Assembly (NCBI GenBank): GCA_036501825.1
Contig: DASXZP010000005.1
Coordinates: 1 to 64,000 of the forward strand
Length of the DNA stretch: 64,000 nucleotides
Reading direction: 5' to 3'
From: JAFECT01 sp036501825
GTDB taxonomy: Bacteria > Pseudomonadota > Alphaproteobacteria > Caulobacterales > Caulobacteraceae
Both the position numbers and the translations under genes were made by a program. Every line of letters begins with the position of its first letter. Positions within the stretch are counted from its first letter, which is position 1. Below are positions 37,065 through 45,068 of this stretch, one piece after another. Below the pieces are notes generated by a model, which saw nothing but the letters and a program-made list of their open reading frames with translations, was not told where the DNA came from and ran no database searches.

Positions 37065-38143
37065 GTCCCTTTCCCTTGCAGTGAACCGGCATCGGGCCAG
37101 GGCCCGAGCAGCTTCTCCACGACGATGCGACTGCCGATCCAGATCGCCACGGTCGCCGCGACCGCCACCATCCCGTCGATGGCGTAGTGCCATCCAAAAT
37201 GAATCGATCCGACGAAAATCAGCAGGGCGTAAGCCGTCGCGATCCAGCCCAGCACTTTCCCGACGCGGAAGGCGGCGGCGGCGGTCAAACTCGCCTGGGC
37301 CACGTGCATCGACGGCATGGCTGAGATTCCGCCGCCGAAACCAAGCGATGCGCTCTCGTGGAGCTGCAAAAGGTAGCTTTCGGTAGAGAGAGCGAAAAGC
37401 CGTGTCCCCGGCATAATATGGGAAAGCCGCCCCTCGTCGCCGTGCAAGGACGCCATGAGGGAGCGGTAGTCCGTCATCCCCGGGTGAAACACTTGGGCGT
37501 AGCAAGGGCCCGCGGCCGGCAACAGATAGGCCATCAAGCCGCCGACCAGCGTCCAGCAGCCGACGAAAGCGAGAAGGTAGCGGGTCCTGAATTCGACCGA
37601 CCGCCGCAGGAAAGCGCAGGCCAACAGAATGCCGATCATCGGCACGTACCAGAATGCGTAAATCCGATCGAGAACAAGACTCGTCCACGGCGCCGGCAAG
37701 GCGTGGGTTAGGCGCCACGGCTGGACGCCGAAGAAAATCGTCCGGTCCCAGGCGGCGAACACAGGATCATCGCCAAATCCATGCCGGCGCAGGATCGTTT
37801 GTTTAAAGACGGCGAAGATACCGAACAGCAGGCCGAACAGAACCATGGGCCAAAGCATCGACAGGAAATAGTCGTCCCTCCAGCGCCTTCGCACGGCGCC
37901 GCCGACAAGCTCCAGCGGACTCACGTCGTACTTCCGCGTGACGAGCGGCTTCGCGAGCGCGACCAGAAGACACCCCACCAGCACGATGGTCCAGATAACC
38001 GATGCAACCACCATGTAAGGCTCGATCAGCGAAAGGACCTGACCCATGGTCGCGCGAGACGTCGCCAGTACGACGATGATGAAGAGCGTCGCGGGTGCTG
38101 CGCTGATCGCGAGGGCCTTAAGGCGCCAGGTTCGCGTGTCCAT
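37061..38143 (-). CDS. PAP2_3 (Aur1-like) membrane phosphotransferase, copy 1
   Basis: 360 residues, about seven transmembrane helices, with LGFGGGISAMPSMHVAQASL (C2) and GSIHFGWHYAIDGMVA (C3). Many blocks match copy 2: RRRWRDDYFLSMLWP, GIFAVFKQTILRR, FFGVQPWRLTHALPAPWTSLVLDR and GLMAYLLPAAGPCY. The ATG at 38143 lies five bases after the ABC permease stop, so the four genes from 40445 to 35880 form one unit. Caulobacterales make ceramide-based phospholipids, and an Aur1-like role in head-group transfer is conceivable, but the substrate is unproven. Confidence 0.87.
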   Translation of the reverse strand: MDTRTWRLKALAISAAPATLFIIVVLATSRATMGQVLSLIEPYMVVASVIWTIVLVGCLLVALAKPLVTRKYDVSPLELVGGAVRRRWRDDYFLSMLWPMVLFGLLFGIFAVFKQTILRRHGFGDDPVFAAWDRTIFFGVQPWRLTHALPAPWTSLVLDRIYAFWYVPMIGILLACAFLRRSVEFRTRYLLAFVGCWTLVGGLMAYLLPAAGPCYAQVFHPGMTDYRSLMASLHGDEGRLSHIMPGTRLFALSTESYLLQLHESASLGFGGGISAMPSMHVAQASLTAAAAFRVGKVLGWIATAYALLIFVGSIHFGWHYAIDGMVAVAATVAIWIGSRIVVEKLLGPWPDAGSLQGKGT

Positions 38144-38148
38144 TGGCT

Positions 38149-39381
38149 TCAGGCGGTCGCAGGCGTCGAGTTGCGCGCAGACCGGGGGGGCTTTCGCGGT
38201 GACGAGCCGCCGCTGGAAAGCTGCAGGCCGCGGATGGCCAGTCTGCACGCGAACACGGTTCCCAACCCCATCAACCCGAGCGCCACGAGTTCGGTCCACA
38301 AGCCGTAAGTCCCCGGCGGCTCGAGCAGCAGCATAAACGGAGTAAAGGGCGGAACATAGACCAGCCAGGCGAGCTGGCCGGCGCCGCCGCCGACCGCCGC
38401 CAGGGCGGCGAAGAACGCGGCGAGCAACACGGCGAACATCGGGCGCGACAGGTTCTGCGCCGCAGCGGCGTCGCGCGCGGCGGCGCCGACGGCGACGGTG
38501 ACGAGGCCGTAGAAGGAGAAGGCCGCGGCGTAGATCACGCCCGCGCGCAGCAGCAGCAGCGGATCGGCCAGACCGCGGATCAGCATGCCCGCATAACCCC
38601 CGCTCGACGGCGTCAGCGGCGCCAGCACCGCGGTCGATCCGAGCCACGCGCCGAGCACCAGCAGAGATACAGCGCCGACGCCCAGGAGTTTTCCGAACAC
38701 GATCTGCACCGGCCGGGCGGAGGCGAGCAGGCTTTCCAGCGCGCGGTTGGTCCGCTCGCGCACCACCGCCTGCAGCAGCATGCCGAGGGACCCGGTGAGC
38801 GTAAGCCACAGCATCATGACCAGCGCGAAACGGCTCATGGTTCCCCGGTCGAATTTCCCGGGCGTGGGCACGGCCGCGACCGCGAGTTCGCGCACGTTCA
38901 GCGGCGCATGCGCGGCGCCGCCCGACGCCTGCGCGCCGTCGCGTTCGAGCGTGCGCGCGACCAGCCGGCGGCCGACCTTGGAGAGCGGAAAGCCGGCGCT
39001 GAACAGCGCTTCGACCGTCCCATCCGGCGCCGTCGAGACGGATAGCTGGGACGTCGTGGGCCCCGGCGCCGCGACGATGCGGAAGTGGCGGTCCTCCAGC
39101 CCCCCGGCCTCGAGCACTGCAGCCTGAACCGCGCCCGCCAGGCGCGGATTGTCGGTGTGGATGGCGACGGAGGTCGGAGCCACGGGCTTTGCGGTGGCGG
39201 CAACAAGGGCCAGGACGACCGCCATGGCGATCGGCCCGATCACCAGCGCGACCCAAAAGCTCCCGGTCGCGGCGTAGGCTCGGAATTCCCGCTCGGCGAT
39301 CAGCCAGACAGGCCCGGTCACGGCGCGATCATCCGCGCCGGAGGCGGACCCTCCAGGCCATTCACCCGACTTGCCATGCAC
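38149..39381 (-). CDS. ABC-2 type transporter permease (NatB-like)
   Basis: An N-terminal helix after IAEREFRAYAATGSFW, a large periplasmic domain (about 60-180), then five or six helices with the typical segment VVRERTNRALESLLASARPVQIVFGKLLG preceding them, as in NatB/YhaP-type exporters. It partners the ATPase encoded just upstream. The GTG at 39381 opens the listed frame; a GTG at 39321 (VTGPVWLIAEREF) is an equally reasonable start. The exported substrate is unknown; coupling to two PAP2 genes suggests a lipid or lipid-linked molecule. Confidence 0.85.
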   Translation of the reverse strand: MHGKSGEWPGGSASGADDRAVTGPVWLIAEREFRAYAATGSFWVALVIGPIAMAVVLALVAATAKPVAPTSVAIHTDNPRLAGAVQAAVLEAGGLEDRHFRIVAAPGPTTSQLSVSTAPDGTVEALFSAGFPLSKVGRRLVARTLERDGAQASGGAAHAPLNVRELAVAAVPTPGKFDRGTMSRFALVMMLWLTLTGSLGMLLQAVVRERTNRALESLLASARPVQIVFGKLLGVGAVSLLVLGAWLGSTAVLAPLTPSSGGYAGMLIRGLADPLLLLRAGVIYAAAFSFYGLVTVAVGAAARDAAAAQNLSRPMFAVLLAAFFAALAAVGGGAGQLAWLVYVPPFTPFMLLLEPPGTYGLWTELVALGLMGLGTVFACRLAIRGLQLSSGGSSPRKPPRSARNSTPATA

Positions 39382-39461
39382 GTCTTCTCGGGTGTGTCGG
39401 GTTTAGGAAGCGCTAACGCTGCGGAGCGGCGCGCAGGGGCGCCGAGACGCGGCGAGGTCGC

Positions 39462-40445
39462 TCACGCGGCGCGATCCAGAGCGGATGGTTCGCTCGTCGC
39501 ACGCGCCGGTTCGGCCAGGGCGGCCAGCGTCCAGAACGCCCCTTCCAGGTCTTCCTTGATCGGCTCGAAGGCGAAGATGGGCACCGCGCGGTCGGCCAGG
39601 GCGCGCATCAGCGCCGGCGCGGTAACCTCCCGCGGCAACAGGATGCGCCAGCGCCTGGCGGCGCCCATGCGCGCGGGCAGCGGCTCTGCGGCGCCGCCCA
39701 CGGAGTTCGCTGCGGCAATCAGGCCGGCGTCGTCGGCGGTGACGACCACGACGCCGTGCGGGGCGAGGCGCGCGGCCTCTTCGACCGGCCCGTGGAAGAC
39801 GGTGCGGCCGCCGGCCAGCATGGCCACATGGTCGCAGAGGCTTTCGGCGGCGGCCATGGAGTGGGTCGAGAACAGGATGGCGCCGCCGCTGGCGCGGAAC
39901 TCGGCGAACAGGGACAGAATCTCGCTCTGGCCCACGGGGTCGAGGCCGGACAGCGGCTCGTCGAGGATCAGCAGGTCCGGCGCGTGGGCCAGCGCGCAGA
40001 GGATCTGGACGCGCTGGGCGTTGCCCTTGGACAGTTCCTCTATGCGTGCGCGGGTACGCCCGCCCAGGCCGATGCGCTCCAGCAACCGGTCGGCGGCGTA
40101 GAGCGCGTCGCGCTTGGCGAAGCCCTTCAGCCGCGCGTGGAAGGCGATCGCCTCACGCGCCCGTTCGCGCGGGAACAGCCCCCGTTCCTCCGGCAGAAAG
40201 CCGACCTTGCGGCGGGTTGCGGGACCGGCCGGGCGGCCGAACAGGCTGATCTCCCCGGCGTCGGGTGGGATCAGGCCCAGGATACAGCGCAGGGTCGTCG
40301 ACTTTCCCGCCCCGTTCACCCCGATGAAGGCGGTAATGCTCCCCGCCGGCACGGCCAGGGTCACGTCGCTCACCCCGCCCCCGCCGGCATAACGCTTGGC
40401 GAGGGAGACGACCTGCAGAACGGGCGCGTCGGGGGCGTCGGACAT
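39462..40445 (-). CDS. ABC transporter ATP-binding protein (NatA-like)
   Basis: All ATPase motifs are present: Walker A GVNGAGKSTT (about residue 45), a Q-loop-like region around VGFLPEERGLFP, signature LSKGNAQRVQ, Walker B LLILDEPLSGLDP, and switch His in ILFSTHSM. The PEERGL segment and the DUF4162-like C-terminal part match NatA/YhaQ-type exporters. The ATG at 40445 is used; a TTG two codons upstream also fits. It is first in the ABC-PAP2 operon. Confidence 0.92.
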   Translation of the reverse strand: MSDAPDAPVLQVVSLAKRYAGGGGVSDVTLAVPAGSITAFIGVNGAGKSTTLRCILGLIPPDAGEISLFGRPAGPATRRKVGFLPEERGLFPRERAREAIAFHARLKGFAKRDALYAADRLLERIGLGGRTRARIEELSKGNAQRVQILCALAHAPDLLILDEPLSGLDPVGQSEILSLFAEFRASGGAILFSTHSMAAAESLCDHVAMLAGGRTVFHGPVEEAARLAPHGVVVVTADDAGLIAAANSVGGAAEPLPARMGAARRWRILLPREVTAPALMRALADRAVPIFAFEPIKEDLEGAFWTLAALAEPARATSEPSALDRAA

Positions 40446-40727
40446 GGCCAATGCATGGCCGAGGGCGCGTTTCGGTTTCCCTAACGCGGCGCGCGAACCT
40501 TCGGCGACCTCCGCTCATCCGAAGCTGTAAAAGCTAGAAATGCTCCCGACGTAAAAGCTAAATTTCGCTCGCACCCTGCCCACTTTGACCCGGCCACCCG
40601 ATGACTCCCACCCGAGAGGCCTGGAAGCACTGCACGCAAATGTTGAGCACCAACTAACGCGCCTCGAGCACGGCGACCGACGCGACGATCCGCACCTCGA
40701 TGGCGAGAAGTCGCGCGAAATATCGCC
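40446..40727. other. Intergenic stretch with a 24-base tandem repeat, possible IS remnant
   Basis: About 280 bases without a gene. GTAAAAGCTA occurs twice, at 40527-40536 and 40551-40560, each followed by a related A/T-then-GCTC stretch, giving a 24-base period. Repeated short units of this kind occur at IS21-type transposon ends, but no transposase fragment was found, so this is only a suggestion. Confidence 0.35.
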
Positions 40728-41117
40728 TCAAGGGTAGCAGGATCGGGCGGAGAGGTTAATTGTTATGGAGGTCACCACAACGTTGACCTTATACGCGCCG
40801 GTCGCGGACACTTTCTTCATGTTCGCGCACGAACCCGTGGTCGGTGCGGAGTAGGCGAACACCTGTCCAACATTTGGTCCCTGATAGTGGGATGACGCGT
40901 AGCTGGTCGTTGTCGTGCTGTCCGTGCAGTCCGTCCCAAGCGAGATGCACCGCGCCGCCGCTTCGACAGCCGCATTGAGCGTCGCCTGCGCGTACACGAC
41001 ATAGCTGAAATGGATGATTCCAAAGACGAGGCCAATGAAGACCGGCACGACCATGGCGAACTCGGCCAGGCTGCCGCCAGAGGAGTCTTTGAGGAAATGG
41101 GAATGGCGCTCGCGCAT
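40728..41117 (-). CDS. TadE-family minor pilin (module 1, short)
   Basis: 129 residues. A hydrophilic leader of about 14 residues is followed by GGSLAEFAMVVPVFIGLVFGIIHFSYVVYAQ, the pilin-like hydrophobic segment of TadE with Glu after the processing site. The C-terminal region has YASSHYQGP and ends SARSCYP. The closest visible relative in the window is the protein at 55109-55501, which shares YATSHYAGP and the CYP end. It is probably processed by CpaA and incorporated at the pilus tip or base. It is four bases from the second TadE gene of this module. Confidence 0.87.
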   Translation of the reverse strand: MRERHSHFLKDSSGGSLAEFAMVVPVFIGLVFGIIHFSYVVYAQATLNAAVEAAARCISLGTDCTDSTTTTSYASSHYQGPNVGQVFAYSAPTTGSCANMKKVSATGAYKVNVVVTSITINLSARSCYP

Positions 41118-41121
41118 TTCG

Positions 41122-41673
41122 CTACTGGATCCTGATCATCGCGGTGCTCGAAATGGGCGAGGTCAAGAGGCTGACCACTGTGGCGCCGGGGAAAACGGAT
41201 GTGTAGCGATAGGAGGCGCTGGTCTTCACATAATCATATGGACCCGCCTTACCTGTGCAGGCTGGAGGCGTGGTCATGGTTGTACTGGTCTGAGTCAGCA
41301 CGCCAGCCGACTCACAGTACCAAGCTTCGCTCACCGCGCCGGCGCCATCCGAACCGGCGGTCACACCGCTGCCTAGCGACGTACTGTGGCCGGCTGTGGT
41401 GACATAGGCGGCATAGCCGGTGCACTTGCCCGTCACGGTCACCGGAATCTCATTTTTTTGTACGCAGTTGGTGAAGATAGATTCGCCCTCAACCTGCGCT
41501 GCGTTCTGCACCTGCATTGACGTGTACACGTACATGCCGACATCGACGGCATTGATCAGCATGTAGCTCAGGAGAAGCGCCACCAGAGCAAACTCCGCCG
41601 CGGCAGCACCCCGCGCTTCCCCTTGCAGGGACGCTACGCGTGCGAAAACTCGGGATACGGAAGACGCGCGCAT
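41122..41673 (-). CDS. TadE-family minor pilin (module 1, long)
   Basis: 183 residues. The leader is followed by GAAAAEFALVALLLSYMLINAVDVGMYVYTSMQVQNAAQ, the TadE hydrophobic segment and start of the extended helix. The C-terminal part (YDYVKTSASYRYTSVFPGATVVSLL) matches the protein at 55498-56067 (Y.Y..FPG.TV.S). Four conserved-looking cysteines suggest disulfides in the periplasmic domain. It lies between tadG and the short tadE with gaps of four bases. Confidence 0.88.
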   Translation of the reverse strand: MRASSVSRVFARVASLQGEARGAAAAEFALVALLLSYMLINAVDVGMYVYTSMQVQNAAQVEGESIFTNCVQKNEIPVTVTGKCTGYAAYVTTAGHSTSLGSGVTAGSDGAGAVSEAWYCESAGVLTQTSTTMTTPPACTGKAGPYDYVKTSASYRYTSVFPGATVVSLLTSPISSTAMIRIQ

Positions 41674-41677
41674 AACC

Positions 41678-43183
41678 CTACTTTATAAGCGACAGTACGC
41701 CGCCACTAAGATTGCTCGTTGGCGGCGTAAGGCCGGCATTGGTGCACTGGCTCTGGATTCCGCCCGAGCCGGACTTGGCCGGATAGATCGCCCAGTTGCC
41801 GTTGGACTGGAACGTCTGGTCCACCAGCGAGAAACAGAGCTGCGAGTTGGCGGCGGCATCCGACGCAAAGCCTATGTCGCCCTTTAGCGTGACGTCGGCG
41901 TTGGGCATGTAGATCAGGCCGGTCACGTTCCACGTTGGGCTGTTGCCCGTGTAGGTCATGTTGAACGCGGTATTGTAGGTCAGCGGATCGTCGTAGATCG
42001 AAATGCCAGCAAACGTGTTCCCCGACGCTAGGTCCGGTCCGTAGGAATCGAAGGTGCCCGACCCGGACGGGTACGGCGAAGAGCTGCCGCCACCGGTGAA
42101 GATGATCGTCAGGCCGCCGCCGCTTATGACCTGGAAGGTGCCGCCGTTGAGGTCGAGGGTGCCATTCTTGATGACGAGCACCGATCCGCCGGCGGCTGTG
42201 GCGACCTGGAGAACAGTTGGCGCCCCCTTCTTGGGCGGCGACGGAACCTGGAGGTTGCCGGTCACCACGCATTGCGATGCGAGCGTCACCGTGTATGTGC
42301 CCGACCCGGCAAAGGATGGACAGGTTCCGGCAAACTTCGACACGTTCGTGTCGAGGGCGCGGTAGGCGTCGTCGCTGATGGTGCTCGTCAGTTGGCTGTT
42401 CTTGTTGGGCGGCCCGTTGGGCGCGCAGTTGGCCCAGGGCCCCGCGAACGAGTCGACGATGTCGCCGATCTGGTGATTGGCGTTGTTGCAACTCGCCCCG
42501 CCGTCGCTGGCGAGGTTGCAGCCGGTCGAGTCCGTGCCGTTGCCGCCGCCCTTCTCAGTGATCCCGGCGTTGGCGCTGCCGGCGGAGCCATCACCGGTGA
42601 CGAGGGAGAGAATGCAGTATGTGCGCGCGGTTCCGTTCGGCTCCGAGACAGCTGACGCCTTGATGATCTGGGAAGTCGCCTTGAAGCCGACGAGTCCCAT
42701 AAGCCGAACCGGAAGGGATTTCTGGATGGCGATCTCGTAGCAGGTCGGCGCGGATTTCGGACACCCGGAGGTCAGGAACGACGCGGTGACCGTCACAGTG
42801 TTCAAATTGTCCGTGAGGTTATACTTCGCCGCCGTCGCCACCGCTGCGCAATCGAACGTTTCCGAACTCGCGCTGCAGTGCGTCTTAATCGGGCTCGAGC
42901 AAGTAAGCGTCGTGGCCCCTGTCGCCATCGTCGTGCCGTCCGCGCATTTCTGTCCGTTGTTCAGGGCCGCCGCTATCGCGCCAGAGTCGGCCGCGTTTTG
43001 AATCGCGCGCTGGGTCAGGTACCAATCGGAGACCTCGACCGCGAGGCCCATAGCGCCCACCAAGGGCACGATCAACAGCGCGGTCATGGCGGCGATATTC
43101 CCGCGGCGGTCGCCGGCGAGGCCGAACAGTGCGCGCAGCAGCGCCAGCGGCGTGACTCTGGAACGACGCGACCGATTGTCCAC
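41678..43183 (-). CDS. TadG-family protein with C-terminal beta-solenoid-like domain (module 1)
   Basis: 501 residues. The N-terminus (DRRGNIAAMTALLIVPLVGAMGLAVEVSDWYLTQRAIQNAADSGAIAAA) is the TadG/TadE-like pilin segment with the characteristic NAADSGAIAAA. There is no von Willebrand A metal site. Instead residues about 300-470 contain short beta-rich repeats such as VLVIKNGTLDLNGGTFQV and GNSPTWNVTGLIYMP, resembling a small beta-solenoid, followed by cysteine-containing ends. GTG at 43183 has GGAGG six bases upstream. The gene is paralogous to 56077-57441 and heads a tadG-tadE-tadE unit. A tip-adhesin role is inferred. Confidence 0.88.
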   Translation of the reverse strand: MDNRSRRSRVTPLALLRALFGLAGDRRGNIAAMTALLIVPLVGAMGLAVEVSDWYLTQRAIQNAADSGAIAAALNNGQKCADGTTMATGATTLTCSSPIKTHCSASSETFDCAAVATAAKYNLTDNLNTVTVTASFLTSGCPKSAPTCYEIAIQKSLPVRLMGLVGFKATSQIIKASAVSEPNGTARTYCILSLVTGDGSAGSANAGITEKGGGNGTDSTGCNLASDGGASCNNANHQIGDIVDSFAGPWANCAPNGPPNKNSQLTSTISDDAYRALDTNVSKFAGTCPSFAGSGTYTVTLASQCVVTGNLQVPSPPKKGAPTVLQVATAAGGSVLVIKNGTLDLNGGTFQVISGGGLTIIFTGGGSSSPYPSGSGTFDSYGPDLASGNTFAGISIYDDPLTYNTAFNMTYTGNSPTWNVTGLIYMPNADVTLKGDIGFASDAAANSQLCFSLVDQTFQSNGNWAIYPAKSGSGGIQSQCTNAGLTPPTSNLSGGVLSLIK

Positions 43184-43331
43184 GTGAAGCCTCCTGCGGC
43201 GTCGAACGCCGCCCCCCGGCGGTCCGGATTAGGCTTTACGAAATATCACAACGGTGTCCGAGGATTGATACCCACAAGAGGGTACGTTCGGGCGCGGGAC
43301 CTTTTAGAGCGTGCGGCCCAAGGTCGCCGCC

Positions 43332-43673
43332 TCAGCGCGCCTCGAGCGGCAAGCCCGCGTCGCGCCACGCGTTCAGTCCGCCCTTGAGGACGAAGAACTC
43401 CAGTTCTCCCACCGCCAAACGAAGGGCGCCGCAACGCCGCGCGATCAGCGCGCCGTCGTCGTCATAAAGGATTACCGCGCCTTGCGTCTGGGCCGGACGC
43501 TCGATCAGGGCGTCCGCCGGGATATTAACCGCGCCCGGGAGATGCGCCGCGGTAAATGCGGCAGCCTCGCGCAGGTCGACCAGGCCCACGCCCTCGCCGC
43601 AAAGGCGTTCGACCTCTCCGGGTTCGACGAGTTCGGCGTCGGAAGGGCACATCTGGTCCGGCGCGACGGCCAT
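43332..43673 (-). CDS. Rhodanese-fold protein lacking the catalytic cysteine
   Basis: 113 residues. The rhodanese elements are GVGLVDLREAAAFTAAHLPGAVNIPADAL (CH2A-like DLRE...H.PGA.N) and LNAWRDAGLPLE at the end. The active-site loop reads ILYDDDGALIA where active enzymes have Cys in the loop (CxxGxR form), so sulfur transfer is unlikely. A nearby Cys occurs seven residues later. The ATG at 43673 is strongly supported by GAGGGG just upstream; the longer frame is rejected. Position between tadG and the mini-LuxR gene suggests a regulatory or binding role only. Confidence 0.82.
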   Translation of the reverse strand: MAVAPDQMCPSDAELVEPGEVERLCGEGVGLVDLREAAAFTAAHLPGAVNIPADALIERPAQTQGAVILYDDDGALIARRCGALRLAVGELEFFVLKGGLNAWRDAGLPLEAR

Positions 43674-43865
43674 GTTCCCCTCGGCCGCGACTCCACGCGC
43701 CCGTCCCGGTCCCGCACCGGGCTTATCGCTATGCATGACCTGGGTCTCCAAGGGGCCTCCGCTCCGCCCGACAATCACCGCAACGGGTGAAAAGCGCGGT
43801 AACGGCTAGGGTTCCGCCTATCCCACGACGCCTTGAAGATTTTTCTGTGGGCGCCCCCGCCGGAT

Positions 43866-44144
43866 TCAGTGAATCAGGCAGCCCGTCAACCGCACCAACA
43901 GCTCGTCCTTGGACTGCACCCGAAGCTTGGCGTAGGCGCGCTTGATGTGAAAGCGCACGGCCAGGAGCGGGATTCCCATGCCGTCGGCGATGTCCGCCGG
44001 GCCCTCGCCGCGAACAAGGCGGCCCGCCACGTAGAACTCGGCCTCGGTCAGCCCCGCGGACACCAGGTCAACCTGGCCGCCGGCCATCGCGGGTTGGATC
44101 GGGTCCCAGGTCCGTCCCCGGCCGCATTCACCACCGTTATCCAT
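43866..44144 (-). CDS. HTH-only LuxR-family regulator (92 aa)
   Basis: After a short unstructured start, residues about 30-92 form a LuxR/GerE HTH: LTEAEFYVAGRLVRGEGPADIADGMGIPLLAVRFHIKRAYAKLRVQSKDELLVRL. The tail HIKRAYAKL.V.SK..L is nearly identical to the full-length regulator at 59852-60430, so the two are paralogues. There is no receiver or ligand domain. It is divergent from the chaperone-usher operon across a 267-base region rich in dyads, so it is a good candidate to control that operon. Confidence 0.85.
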   Translation of the reverse strand: MDNGGECGRGRTWDPIQPAMAGGQVDLVSAGLTEAEFYVAGRLVRGEGPADIADGMGIPLLAVRFHIKRAYAKLRVQSKDELLVRLTGCLIH

Positions 44145-44411
44145 TGTCTAAGAGAGGCCCCCCGCCCCGGTCACTTTGCCGTCTTGCACCAAGAGTTAGG
44201 TAGTACAGCGTGTCCCAGACGCTACAGAAAAAACCTTGGTACGCCAAATGATAGTTAATCTATCGAAACCAAGTCCTTGCGTATCAATGGTTTCCTGGGG
44301 ATTAACCCCGAATGCCCCCGCGCTATACCTAAGCATGGGGACGATTGCCCTTCCCGTCGATGCGACAAGTTGGCCACTTAACGAATTGTTAAGGCCCAAC
44401 TGGGGGGTTCG
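44145..44411. promoter_or_regulatory. Divergent control region of the chaperone-usher operon with CtrA-type box
   Basis: It contains CTTGGT (44235-44240) / ACCAAG (44268-44273) enclosing GATAG-TTAAT-CTATC (44250-44264), then GGGG-ATTAA-CCCC (44297-44309), then TTAA-CGAATTG-TTAA (44378-44392 with flanking C/G), an exact CtrA-form box. The last sits inside a longer near-dyad: GTTGGCCACTTAAC (44369-44382) with GTTAAGGCCCAAC (44388-44400). GGGGGG at 44402-44407 is the probable ribosome-binding site for the GTG at 44412. The combination points to repression or activation very close to the start. Confidence 0.6.
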
Positions 44412-45044
44412 GTGGGCGTACTTCACGACAAACGCACACGTCTGTTCGCCATCGCGCAAGCGGTGATCGGCGCCGCCGTGCTCGCTATTGCGAGCCCCGC
44501 TGCGGCGCAACTGGCGACGGGCACCGTGACGGCTCCCGCCAGCGGCACACTCGGCATCCCGGTGACCGCGACGGTCGCAGCTTCGTGCCAGTTCAATGGC
44601 GCGGGCCCGTCGGGCTCGTACAACGTGCCCAACCTCAATGCCGCCTTCTCGAACGACTTCGATTTCTCGGTGAGCTGCAGCAGCGCGTTCCGCGTCGGCG
44701 TGGTTTCCTCCAACGGCGCACTGGTCGCGCCAGGAACCGTTTCGCCGGGCTACACCGCCTCGGCGCCCTACACCGTCTCGCTCGACCTCAAGGGTGACAC
44801 CCTCGATACCGGCTTGATCTCGTGTGACGCGTCAACTTTGACCGTATCCGCGGGTTCGCCGTGCGCGAGCTTCCGCGGTCCGTCATCGACAACCCAGGGT
44901 CTGCGCCTCGGGGGGCCGTCGACGGGGACCGCCAACACATCGCTCATTCGGGTTTCGGCGCCGACCTACAGCGGCGCGAACACCCTGATCGCGTCCAGTG
45001 GGTACACGGACACGCTCACCGTCACCATCAGCGCTTCACCGTAG
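44412..45044 (+). CDS. Chaperone-usher fimbrial subunit 1 (spore coat U-type)
   Basis: First gene of the fimbrial operon, 210 residues, starting at GTG behind GGGGGG. The signal peptide ends near PAAAQ. The mature protein begins with an alternating strand (ATGTVTAPASGTLGIPVTATVAASCQF), the donor-strand-like segment, and keeps the cysteine pair in VAASCQF and FSVSCSSA. The C-terminus YTDTLTVTISASP is the typical final strand of SCPU (spore coat U) pilin domains. It differs most from the other eight subunits and carries extra cysteines (GLISCDAS, SPCASF). Confidence 0.85.
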   Translation: MGVLHDKRTRLFAIAQAVIGAAVLAIASPAAAQLATGTVTAPASGTLGIPVTATVAASCQFNGAGPSGSYNVPNLNAAFSNDFDFSVSCSSAFRVGVVSSNGALVAPGTVSPGYTASAPYTVSLDLKGDTLDTGLISCDASTLTVSAGSPCASFRGPSSTTQGLRLGGPSTGTANTSLIRVSAPTYSGANTLIASSGYTDTLTVTISASP

Positions 45045-45068
45045 AATTCCGGGGGGAATTCAAGAGCT

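Noticed and set aside
37065..37718. N-terminal extension of the second PAP2 gene
   Set aside because: This stretch lies wholly within the first PAP2 gene in another frame. The GTG at 37064 gives a normal family length.
44145..44411. Possible c-di-GMP or other riboswitch before the fimbrial operon
   Set aside because: No conserved aptamer core was recognised; the symmetry fits protein operators better.
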